A stretch of DNA of 27,500 bases, from assembly GCA_000320545.1 (NCBI GenBank), contig ADNK01001165.1, forward strand, positions 1 through 27,500. Direction: 5' to 3'. The DNA is from Bigelowiella natans CCMP2755 (Eukaryota; Cercozoa; Chlorarachniophyceae). Shown here piece after piece: positions 1-13,926 of this stretch. The number at the start of each line of letters is the position of its first letter. The first letter of the stretch is position 1. Both the position numbers and the translations under genes were made by a program. The notes under the pieces were generated by a model. It was given only the letters and a program-made list of their open reading frames with translations, made no database searches and was not told the DNA's origin.

Positions 1-24
1 GTTGGTTCTTATATTAAACAACAC

Positions 25-65
<41 letters not shown>

Positions 66-138
66 ACAAATGTGCACGAATTTACGGATGCCACAAATTA
101 TAAAATAGGCGGGGTGTTTCTATCACCACAACACCAAG

Positions 139-170
<32 letters not shown>

Positions 171-223
171 CGGAACAACTGCTCCTTCTCCTTTTCAACC
201 CCCCTCTCCCCCACCCACCACAC
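1..223 (-). other. Intron of the cyclase gene running off the left edge
   Basis: After the exon end at 224 (donor GTGTGG on the minus strand) nothing cyclase-like is visible to the window edge. The stretch holds an (AC)n tract at 26-60 and a (CAA)n tract at about 139-170. The plus-strand poly-Gln reading frame here is just the CAA repeat. Confidence 0.7.
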
Positions 224-869
224 CTTTCGAGTCATCTCCGGGAATTCGTCGGCCAGCCCTGCCTCAGCCATGGCTTGTATTGCGAAGGACGTATCCCAGC
301 ACTGAGATCCGTTGTACCTGTGATCATGATGATGATGATGAGGAGGGTGACGATGATGATGAGGATGATGGGGTCGGTCAGTGCTGTTAAATTAGGGATG
401 TGGTGCTCGTTGTTATCATGGTGCCAGTTGTTGTTATTGTTGTTGTGGTTTACCCCTGCATCTTCATTCCATCCTCAGCAATCCAGAGATAGTCAGGAAT
501 CTGGTGGAAGTAACAGTGTGGAGTGTTAGAGGAAGTGAGAAAGGGAAGAACAAGAAGAAGGAGGAGGAGGAGGAGGAGAAAGGGGGAGGAAGAGGAGAGG
601 GTAATGAATCTATTTGTATTTAACATTGCGTCGTATGTGTTCGCATTTGTGTCGTGGCACGTACACGCATGAGGTGCTTTTGGAAGACAACGCTGTTAGA
701 ATCCATCCCTGATCTTACCCACGCCGAGAGCATATTCAAGACCTGGGATATCACATCAGGGGGGGGTGAGGTGGTGGGGGGCAACGAAAGCAACAGAATC
801 AGCAATAGTAATACAAGCCTCACAGTCTCTGCCTCCGTTGTGTAATTTGGACGAGAGGAAGGGGGGGAA

Positions 870-900
<31 letters not shown>

Positions 901-1733
901 ACCCTTCGTACGGTATGAACATTATATTCAGCAGCATCATCTTGTGTGCTTTGCCGCTGCTGCGGCTACGACGAAGAAGCACAAACAAGCAATAATACTT
1001 TATTCACTGGGCCGATATCGATGAAGTTGGTTTGGAGGTCTTCTGCAGCCATATACCTATCATTAATGACAACAGAAAGACAGGCAAACAAACAACAAAC
1101 CGTAAGAAGATATTCATTATCATCATGATCATGCTTGTCACATTCATCAATGACGTCGAGTCGGTGCATATAGTACCCCGCTGTGTATTCGAGTCCCCAT
1201 CGCCGAGGAATATCTCTCAATATCCCTGTTGGAAAAAAAAAGGGGGGGGGGGAAGGGGGGGGGGGGGGCGAAAAAGACAAACAGTATAAAAAGCAGATCT
1301 TCCCTATCCATTCGCAGCGTCTATATTCATCTAAATCAACGGCGCTATCATCAAGTTGCAGCAGTACAGAAAGAGCAGCAGTAGCAGTAGCAGCAGCACC
1401 CCCATATCTCTCCCAGTATGAGAGGAGGTCTTGTGCGAGCACCATCGTGTATGGTTTCGGGCTATAGTTGTCCATAGGAGCAACCCAGTGCCTAAGTGGT
1501 GAGTGATGATGGCAATGATGATGATGATGGTAATGACAACTTAGATCACGAAGACGATGAAGAATTGCAGGATTCGTATCATAACCACTGACAGAGGTAC
1601 AACCGAGATGATAGCATGATAAGCATGATGAGAACGTGGCATTGTTACCGGGTGCTATCCCAGTTAATGGTCTCATAGTCCTCACAGTAAAGCTCCTTGC
1701 GGAGGGAGATTGTTACCTGGAGGAGGAAGAACC

Positions 1734-1766
<33 letters not shown>

Positions 1767-1780
1767 ATTCATGATGATAT

Positions 1781-1811
<31 letters not shown>

Positions 1812-1916
1812 CTTCCTACTGCTGCTGCTGATGATGATAACAAAAAGCACAAATTTCCACATCCTCCTCCTCCTCCTCATCATCATCATTATCATTTACT
1901 GCCATGCTATTTACTT

Positions 1917-1951
<35 letters not shown>

Positions 1952-2155
1952 ATTAATACCACTACTTTATTCTACTACCGGATCAGTGTCGGTGTGCGGA
2001 TAGACAAAGCGAAGTCCGTAGAGGTAGGACATCGGAAGATACACCTGATGCACCCACAACGAAGGAAGGAGCAAAACCAAAAGAAACGAAAACAGCAGGA
2101 GACTTTAAATGCTAGTTGTTAAGACGTCATTAATAACACCCTCGCCACTACGAGG

Positions 2156-2211
<56 letters not shown>

Positions 2212-2244
2212 TGTATTTGTGCTTTTAATGCGCGTACGTGGCTG

Positions 2245-2278
<34 letters not shown>

Positions 2279-2302
2279 TAAACCACAACAGCTCATCACG
2301 AA

Positions 2303-2335
<33 letters not shown>

Positions 2336-2460
2336 AGTAATGTGAATGCTAACCATGCGGCAGTGACACCATAGTCGGCCAGGATGAAAGGGGAACCTTT
2401 TATGTATTATTGCAATTTATTATATATAAATATGTATATACATATTGATATACTAATATG

Positions 2461-2499
<39 letters not shown>

Positions 2500-2750
2500 A
2501 TATATATTCATGCATACAGTATCACACCGTGGGAGTTTGTGAAATTGTGTGTTTTGATTATCTCAAGCAGCAGAATGATTGCGCTTATGCAGCACAGCAA
2601 CACAGCAGCACAGCAGCAGCAGTATTGCGGATAGAGGAGGAAAAAAGACGTCAAACCAATCAGGTAGCATCCAGAACTCAGCTGGGATTGAGTTGTGTCC
2701 TATTCGTATCGAAGAAGCCAACACAAGCAATACATACATATCAGTATAAC

Positions 2751-2789
<39 letters not shown>

Positions 2790-3193
2790 GACAGTCGCCG
2801 CCACAATGGCGCATCACAGCTTTCGTGCATGTATTTATTAAGCAGAAGTAATACTCCTTGCCGTTGCCTTTCTTCTCTCATACATATATGGTAGCGGTAG
2901 TAGTGGAGTGTGATTGATAATCTCTTGTGTTTCATATCATCATTTGACGGTGGTGGTGGTGGTGGTGGTGGGGGTGAGTAGTAGTTGCGAATGTACCATC
3001 CCAATGCATTACACCGAGTAAGCAGCTTTGTGTGGTGATGATGGATGGGCGGGTGGGAGACACATAACACAGCAAATGAAGAAGAGGAAGGGGGAGAGGA
3101 AAAGCATGGTCAGAACTAGTGCAAGTGGGTGCGTGTGCGTCATGTTTCTTCTTCATGTTTCTTCTTCATGTTTGTTTCAGGAGCTTGATTGAC

Positions 3194-3237
<44 letters not shown>

Positions 3238-3270
3238 TTTGCCTTTTTTCCACCATCCATAGCACACAAA

Positions 3271-3307
<37 letters not shown>

Positions 3308-3981
3308 ACGCACAATAAGTGCTCGCCCTTCTCCTCCTCCTTTCCATAATTGCGTGCTATTTGGCCCTTGCGATATTGCAATTATTGTTGTCGTTGTTGT
3401 TGCTAACACTATTCAGCTTACAGATAAAACTTGGCCCAGCTCGCAGTGTACAGCACCCCTCCCTCTTTCTTCAGGAATGCCCTAGCTTTGACTATTTGCG
3501 GGTCATCTTTCCCCTCCCCCAGTAAACGGAGAGCCACGTAGTTGAGAGTAGTACCGAACATCGTAGAGGGAGACTCGATATGCGTTCCCCACCCCCCGTC
3601 CTTCTGCTGATGCACGCGCAAATAGTGTACCATGGCAGCACGCTGTTGCGGGGACAGAAATTTGTCTGATTTCCCAGTTATGTACCTGATAGGAAGAGGC
3701 AGGGTGGGGTTGGAGGAACTCGTAACACCATCCGTAAATTTGAAGAAGAATTGAAGGGAATGGAGAAAGGGAAGGGAAGGGGGGGGGGGGGGGGGGGGTA
3801 GGAGTACGTAGCTAGCATGACGTATGTACTCACCAAACTGTGATAAGGCCTGGCATAAGAAACATGGGACCTCCATAATCCCCAGCAAAATGTCCGTCGT
3901 CACACTGCAGCATCTGGTAGAAAGCGATACCTACGCGAAGGAAGAATGAAGAATAAATAAAAAGGACGGCAATGACAACAA

Positions 3982-4015
<34 letters not shown>

Positions 4016-4742
4016 AGACACACAAACCCACACACGCCCCAAGAAATATCAAACATAGATTTCGACGAACCACCAGTCCAACCGTGCAATTCCCAACACA
4101 CTGCGAGTAGTCACAAATAACTACTTCAGCTCAACTATTGACAGGTAGTTAGTACCCTTGCGCGCGGCATCAAGAGCGTCTTTGGGAGCCCAAGAACCTT
4201 CAGGAACCTTGCCTCCTTTCGCCTATTAAGAAATACACGACGAGAGCAGGAGAGGGGGAGGTTTATTACATAGAAATTACGGACATAATTTGTGGCCTCG
4301 TTAAATCTAAGAGTCGGAGACAAAAGCGGCTTCAGATCGGTTTTATGATTGTACTTAATGGCCACGCCATACAGTGTGTTTTCTTTCTTCCGGCAATAAT
4401 ACTCGGCGAGTAAGTGCTAACCACAATCCTGCTATCAGATTTCAACAACCTTCCACGCATTGATCATCTGCGCCCTGAAGACAAGATCTGCGGAGTTAGG
4501 ATTTTCCGATGGATCAAAGCTGAAGCTGACGTTCTTTCCTTGTTTCTTCTCATCCTTGCTTGATGCCGTGTGGTGGTGCCAGATCTGCCTCCCGTCAGGC
4601 TCTCCTGTTAACTTCTGACCATTTTTCATTGACGCCTCAGTGACTTTGTGCGACGCATGTGAAACGTAGGCCTGCAAAATGCGGGTGTATTCGTAAGATG
4701 TGCGGGGATGAGGGGGGCGGGGATTGTTTACGCAGGAAGAGA

Positions 4743-4786
<44 letters not shown>

Positions 4787-5118
4787 CTAGATGCTAGTAT
4801 TAAAACCTTCCACTGTCCTGCCTGTTTGAAGGCGTGCGTTTTTTTACTCCACTCAGGCTGTCTGTCTATAGGATGGTTTCGCGGGCCCGATGGCATTGAA
4901 ACGGGTGTTCCGGAAACCACCCACACAGCAAACAGTAGCAACATCACAATGACTAATGCCTGGGCCGTTAAAGGAACGTATTGCAGAAGGCTCAGCAGCA
5001 GATAGCATGAGCTCAAAAGGAAACAGAGCGCTGCAAAGTGCGAGTATTCTCCACGAATATTATCGTATCCTATCTCCCGCGCTGGAAGCACTTCGCCTAG
5101 CCTGGAGGGTAAAGACAT
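224..5118 (-). CDS. OSC: Oxidosqualene cyclase (cycloartenol/lanosterol synthase type), 3' end beyond window
   Basis: Cyclises 2,3-oxidosqualene to the first cyclic sterol, at ER membranes. Exons (minus): 5118-4807, 4671-4450, 4222-4136, 3913-3834, 3685-3422, 3025-2997, 2699-2657, 2396-2354, 2044-1979, 1716-1649, 1491-1400, 1225-1177, 1056-999, 742-665, 500-454, 317-224; all phases agree, giving 544 codons. Visible motifs in order: [24 protein letters not shown] repeat QQKDGGWG with [112 protein letters not shown]. The Trp-Cys-His-Cys motif matches human LSS W230-H232-C233, and the Trp of CWDT matches W387. Tyr in GYNGSQ corresponds to Arabidopsis CAS1 Tyr410 (Thr in animal and fungal lanosterol synthases), so cycloartenol synthase is favoured. 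The other product determinants and the DCTAE acid lie off the left edge. Residues 27-50 and 53-69 are hydrophobic, an unusual extension. ATG 5118 has an in-frame stop just upstream, but a splice acceptor there would add 5' exons. Confidence 0.9.
1734..1952. repeat. (ATG)n and (ACT)n microsatellites in a cyclase intron
   Basis: Interrupted (GAT/ATG)n runs at about 1734-1812, (CTC/ATC) runs at 1861-1892 and (ACT)n at 1917-1950. They fill the intron between cyclase exons 2044-1979 and 1716-1649. They generate poly-Met, poly-Asp and poly-Ile reading frames that are not genes. Confidence 0.95.
2158..2497. repeat. Cluster of CT, GT, AT and CTA microsatellites
   Basis: (CT)n 2158-2194 runs directly into (GT)n 2195-2214, followed by (AT)n 2247-2277, (CTA)n 2303-2335 and (AT)n 2463-2497. 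The 43-nt cyclase exon 2396-2354, coding for the WCHCR motif, sits between two of these tracts. Confidence 0.95.
2754..3306. repeat. AT, GGT, CT and AC microsatellites around a 29-nt exon
   Basis: (AT)n 2754-2784, (GGT)n about 2949-2970, (CT)n 3195-3232 and (AC)n 3272-3306. The microexon 3025-2997 of the cyclase lies among them. A 13-bp unit (CATGTTTCTTCTT) is also tandemly repeated near 3139-3170. Confidence 0.95.
3779..3798. repeat. 20-nt poly-G tract
   Basis: An uninterrupted run of 20 G on the plus strand, read as poly-C in the cyclase transcript, inside the intron between exons 3913-3834 and 3685-3422. A related broken G-run lies at about 1242-1268, where it forms the pyrimidine tract just upstream of the acceptor of exon 1225-1177. 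Confidence 0.95.
3982..4008. repeat. (AC)n microsatellite
   Basis: Dinucleotide repeat within the cyclase intron between exons 4222-4136 and 3913-3834. Confidence 0.95.
4750..4784. repeat. (GA)n microsatellite
   Basis: Dinucleotide repeat in the first cyclase intron (4806-4672), read as a (TC)n pyrimidine tract in the transcript about 75 nt before the acceptor. Confidence 0.95.
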
Positions 5119-5222
5119 TGCTGGTTATGATTCCAGTGAGACTCTAATGAGTTGGGTTATCTGAATTCTTCCTCTTCCAATATTTTCTGACCTTCCTTTC
5201 GGTTTTCCGGAGAGAAATTGAC

Positions 5223-5490
5223 CGAATACAACAACGCACAGGGCCACCATCCCGAATCCAGCCCCCGGCGACAGCGCTAAATACTCTATCATCATCGCTG
5301 ATCTCGGGTTTCGACGGGGAGGATGGAGCTGAAGAATGGAAACCGCATGTAAAGAGGGCAAAAAATGTCAAATAATCATTGTCTCAGAATAAAATAAACG
5401 GCATCTTTGGATATTTTCTCGGCTTACCACGTCCGCCACGTCGACGTTCTGCGTTCCAGATTCTGCGACACATACAAATTCCTTGAACAT
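5223..5490 (-). CDS. Possible extra 5' exons of the oxidosqualene cyclase
   Basis: Two candidate exons lie upstream of the cyclase on the same strand: 5490-5428 (ATG to donor GTAAGC) and 5328-5223 (acceptor TTCTTCAG, donor GTCAAT). With an acceptor at ACCAG (exon from 5120) they join in frame to ATG 5118. This would add about 57 residues, including a short hydrophobic stretch around FGMVALCVVVF. An in-frame stop precedes ATG 5490. The first donor and the acceptor of the second exon are good; the GTCAAT donor is weak. Without these exons the segment would be 5' UTR or promoter. A second reading frame is also open here (see findings). Confidence 0.35.
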
Positions 5491-6366
5491 AGTGATTTCC
5501 GCATCTACGACAAATGTTAAAATCTTGGCACAAACAAACGGCTTCCATTTAACGTAAATTCCACGATCTTTTCCGTGAGATATCTGTGTACTTTGGCTAT
5601 AGCCCTCTCAGAGTAGATTTCCATGAAATCATGGGAAATCACTGCGTTTTTTAGTAGAAAAGGACCAGAAAAGTCGTTCATTAGTATTCTTTAAATGGTC
5701 GGTGAGTTTAACTAATAATAACTTAGTAAAATTTTGAGACAACTCCCTTTATTGATTGTCGCTGGCACTAATAGCAGCCTAAATTCTCTTCATTTGACAT
5801 GTCTTCGCAACAGTTTGGAGATTTTTTGTTCCTGGCCACGTGCACACATCAGACATTCAAGTATTCAATTCACAACAGTCAGGATTCCTTTTTGCTCGAA
5901 ATTTACACTTATTACTTGTCGTATATTGGAATGATACATCATTTAGAAAAATATCAAGACAATCTGGTTCGTATAGGTTACTTAATTATGCCGAAAGCCA
6001 CCAGATCGAATAGCAGTTCATATCCAGCAAGTTAATCCATTTCCTATCAGAATACGGCGAATGAAATATGACGTACCATATATTTCCTATTACATTTTTC
6101 ATCAGAAATTATCCGACGTGGTGACGTGTGCGTCTGAACGTTGCCAGCTTCAACTATCCAGATTGAGTGATGGGATCCCGATTTTATAAATAATTACGAA
6201 GCTATGGTTTATTGTGAATTCTAGGTTCAGAATGGGAAAATATGACGTCGTTATAACCTGGATTTGTTCACTGATCTTCACTCTTATGTCTTAATCTCAA
6301 TACTGACTCTCGTATCTCACCCCACCACGTGCCCTATCCTTCAACACCCAACACACGAGTCAAAAA
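5491..6366. promoter_or_regulatory. Divergent upstream region between cyclase and UGDH
   Basis: The cyclase (minus) and UGDH (plus) point away from each other, so their promoters must lie here or slightly to the left. The stretch is free of microsatellites, unlike the introns on either side. I see no convincing TATA box and no coding exon with motif support; short open frames at 5734-6035 look random. Confidence 0.5.
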
Positions 6367-9889
<3,523 letters not shown>

Positions 9890-11601
9890 TCGCTTGCCCA
9901 GCACTTATAAAAAAAACAACCAATTTAGATTTATAGGAGTTTTTAGAGCATCCAGCAGTTTCCGCAATACCATCTGTGAGGGTGTTTACGCGATTGCGGT
10001 TTCGAAAAATGCATGTGTTATTTCTCATCATTTTTGTTTCTCCTCTCCCTTATCACAGGGTGAATTGAGGCAATTCACATCAACATACATCGTCTGTTGT
10101 CCTCATCGGTCATCGTCTTCGCCTACTGCTGGGTGCTTCCTCAACCTAAACGTGCTGATTTCGGCATGGGGGGGGGCATGGGAAGGGTTTCGTGCAGCTT
10201 CTGATCGTTTGGGGAGGGGCCTATCCGCCGAAATCATGGTGAGGCTGTCTTTCATTCTTAAGTAGCTAAAAATTTTGGAGAGACCGAGAAGAGAGAAAAT
10301 AGTAGCAACTAGTTGTTTGATACGACGCAAAAGGTTCCAAGTAGAAGTATGCTGAAGTTAAATTTGCGTGTGGTTTCCTTTCAACTAGTACCGTAGCGTG
10401 CACAAATGTCCTGCATCATTCATTTATCTCGCCATCCTTCAACTGGATATTGCTCCAATACGTGTGAATGGGTGTGTGAGAGAAGTAGTTAATGAGTTGC
10501 GTCATGTCTGCATCTCTTGTTTTATTATTAGAATTGATGATCACCATTTGTCATTGGAATTCATGCGTCTGCTGTGTGCGCATTGTCCATGCTTGTGTGC
10601 CATGTCGTGTGTGCGGCGGTGGAGGTAGTAGATGTGTTGGCATGCGACGCATGCGCTGGCACGTAGCAAACATATGCGATGTGATCCACGTGCGGCATTG
10701 TTTGAATCGTGTGCGCTACGCCGCCGCATGCAATGGCTAGAACCATCCAACACGAACAGTCATGTCTAGATGTTGGCCATGTCATTTCAAGACATTGCTT
10801 ATGTGTTAGATTTTTCATCAACAACAATGTGATCGACAGGCACACATGCACAACTCCGCCGTCGATCAAACCTGCAACGAATCGTGAGAACATGATCACT
10901 TGGAAGCTTTTGCGCAAGCTTGCACACGCGTCAAAGCACGCACGGCATCAAAATGTGGTAGAGAGAACAAACGCGCAGCCTGCATGCAACCTGAACACAG
11001 TAGCCGGTGTGAAATTTTCAACTTTGCGCGCTCGCTGAGGCTTTGAAAATGGACATTTGGCCCAACGGTTCGGACAATTTTCATGTTTTTGAGGTTTGGC
11101 CATCGGACAAGTTCTGATGACTTTTCCTTGACCAAGTTCAACTGCCTGCTGCTTCACAGCTCATCGCGAAGCGCTGCACTGTTCATGCACAACAACCCCG
11201 TCGTTGCCGGGTTTGACGGAGTTGAGTAGCGCATTCCGAAACGCGAAGCATGACACAACAGATCAAACTAGCAAATTGCAATGCTTTCTCATGCATGCAA
11301 CATGTGACAAAGGAAACAAATAGATGCAACACAAGCGCTGTGGCCGCTGCATTGCACAGCTACATCAGGATGACAATTGAAAAAATTCAAACATTTCATT
11401 GCATCCGTCTCATGTGTAGCGTATTCCATGTCTATTGTAACAATTTCACCAAATGACATGCACACGTACGATGTTGCACGTAACCTCATTGGAAAAAATG
11501 AACAATGTTGCACGTGGCCTCATCATTGGAAAAAATGAAACGTTTTGATCCTTCCAGTTGTTGACTGCAACAGTTGATGTGCGGCTTTTTTTAAACTCCC
11601 C
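9890..11601. other. Spacer after UGDH, no gene recognised
   Basis: Probably holds the UGDH 3' UTR at the left. From about 10300 the sequence lacks microsatellites and is rich in short palindromic words such as GCATGC and ACATGT. Several reading frames of 70-150 codons occur on both strands, but none has a recognisable motif and they overlap one another. A degenerate tandem repeat of about 35 bp (unit with TGTTGCACGT and TTGGAAAAAATGAA) lies at about 11468-11538. Confidence 0.6.
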
Positions 11602-11851
11602 CCTCCTCCCTCCGTATTATTTATTTGTTTTCGTGCATCTCCCATCCCTCTTGCGCTATCGAATAGGTTGTCAAGATCAACGACCATCAGAAACTTCGCT
11701 TCGCTCGCAAGATGATCAGGGTGACATTTGTCCTTGAACAGCATGAACATCGTCGTAGGTGTCGTCGTTGTCGTTATACCCATGTCACAAAACATAATTT
11801 TCAACGTTCCTTTTTCTCCTCTTCATCGCCCTTTTCCTCAGTCTCCTCACC
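11602..11851 (+). pseudogene. Duplicated UGDH exon 5 fragment
   Basis: A 250-bp near-identical copy of 8045-8300. It includes the acceptor, the 54-nt exon (11667-11720) and its donor, so it is a DNA-level duplication and not retroposition. It lies downstream of the UGDH stop, so it cannot be used by UGDH. It ends 333 bp before the start codon of the next gene and could lie in that gene's promoter or 5' UTR. The near identity implies a recent event or gene conversion. Confidence 0.9.
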
Positions 11852-12184
11852 TTAACATGTAACTGGTGCTCGTAGAACCTGAAACTGCTGCGAGCCACAG
11901 GGCGCGCGCTTCTATGCTGCCGAGGAGGATTCTCGATTCCCACCCACGTGCAGGTATAACTGCGTTTCGCCGGGATTTCGGAGAAAACTCGTAATTTTTC
12001 CGACTATCCTAGGGCGTTTTCTGCCGTCTTTCTGTTGTCGCAGGATAGAACCGCAAGGGAGAAAGCGGCACGTGCCCTGCCGTTTCGGTACCGTTACTTA
12101 ATAATATACACCTCTTTTCGTCTCTGATCCTAATAAGAAATGCTCACAAACCAAGTCCGCAAGCTGCGGGGATAGAGACTAGCG
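11852..12184 (+). promoter_or_regulatory. Upstream region of the WW-tailed membrane protein gene
   Basis: The stretch between the duplicated UGDH fragment and the start codon at 12185 holds no supported exon. An in-frame stop at 12173-12175 fixes the translation start at 12185 or 12188 unless an unseen 5' exon is spliced in. No clear TATA box is visible. Confidence 0.45.
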
Positions 12185-13882
12185 ATGATGCTCCTTGCTC
12201 TCCTATCACTACTTCTACAGTGTGACGCCGACCTCCGGCTTGGGTCTCAGCCCCGTCGGAAGTTCAACGTTAAGAACTATCGCGGCTCGATCCCGTTCGT
12301 CACCACCAAAGCGCTGTACATGGAGCCCCAGACCTTCGGCTACCAGGGACTCAACGCGCGAAATGGCCAGCGTCACAACAACTATGACAACTTCTTGCGC
12401 TCGAATATTGACAACGAGCAGGACCAGAGAAACTTTGTCAACAATGTGGGTAGAGATCACCTCCCCTTTCGCACGTCCGAGGGACAGGTGAAGACCACGT
12501 TTCAGGTGGGGCGCTGGGATAACACCCAGCCATTTCCGCGGGTGAATCTTACCATGGTTGTCAATGTTGGGGTTCGCCAGCTTGTCCCTCTACGTTGGAA
12601 TAACCCACACGCCTCTGAGCTCGAGGTCAACATCTGGCTGATGAATCACATGGTTGGTAGCAGCAAACATCACCCGCACCCGTACAAATCCAAACATCTA
12701 TTTAATTTCGTGATGAAACGACACGTGTACGTATGCCGAAACCTGTAGCTAGTACAAATTTGCAACAAGAACATAACAACTCTCGATACAGGTCGTGGTT
12801 CCTATTCGCCTGCCCACCTGCAGCGGCGAAGGCTACCAAGACAACATCGTCGAGTACACCGTACCCGAGGATTTCCTGGATCTTGGAGCAAAGATCCCTG
12901 GGTTTCGGGGGTGCTCGCAAGAAGGGGACTGTGTCTTGCAAGTTTATGCACACTCGGTTGAGAGTCGAACCTACGCCCTCGGCATTCCGATCATCATTCC
13001 CGGTCACAAGTCGCAGCTCACAACCACGGTTAAAAACAACCCTCCCCCCACTCCGCTCCTCCCACAACACATCTCTAACGCCTCTGGTAAATTGGCGACG
13101 TCCTGAAAATTCAGAGGCGTAGACAAATCACATCGAACAATAGAATCATGAGAATCCGAAGTTAGCAAGTGCCATACCGCTACAACCCCCTTATGATTTT
13201 CTTTATTTCGCCTCTTCCCTCCTTGACCGGCCATCCACGCACAGGTGGCGCAAATTGAACCAGCTCGGCAAGATCCTGGGTTTGACCTCAGCCGTCTTAG
13301 AGACGTGTGTCTATTCAACACTGCCCAATCTGCGAATATCCCTAACGCAATCCCGCGCAATGCAAGGCTCGTTAGCGACGTTTTCAATCACGCCTACCAG
13401 GTCATTGTCGATGTTGTCTATTCATGTCAAACAGTGGACGTGACACATGACCAGTGATCTCGCCCCCCTCCCCCTCCCTACCCTCTGCCCCAAGTGTCAA
13501 TTGTATGATTACGCTGTATTTTTTCAGGATTCCGACTTTTCGCCGTACCAGGGGCAACAGTTTGAATCAATCAGTAAGAACTTGCAGGTGATCAGATAGG
13601 ACTGGGGATCATTATCACCAGACGCAGTATACAACATCATCATCACCACCACCATCATATCCTCGCCATCATCACCTCCACCCACCTCCTCATTATCATT
13701 GTAGGCCTCGTGTTTGCTGAAGGGTGTCACCGGAAACCGTGGAGAACTTGGTAAGAAGGGAAAGTACTATAGCACTTTAAACATTTGTATGCTAAGAAAG
13801 GCCAGCCCTCTACATAGGCATACCCCCTATTTGCACTCTCCCCCATCCCATCTTTATCCCCATTCCCCCAATCCCATTGCTT

Positions 13883-13926
<44 letters not shown>

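Noticed and set aside
966-1685. 239-codon minus-strand open frame
   Set aside because: It is read-through of several introns. Only pieces are coding (cyclase exons 1491-1400, 1225-1177 and 1056-999, which lie within it); the His-, Pro- and Ala-rich remainder is intron repeats.
1636-1956. Poly-Met, poly-Asp and poly-Ile frames on both strands
   Set aside because: Produced entirely by (ATG)n and (ACT)n microsatellites within a cyclase intron.
3140-3409. Arg-Glu and Val-Cys repeat frames on both strands
   Set aside because: Products of (CT)n and (AC)n microsatellites in the large cyclase intron.
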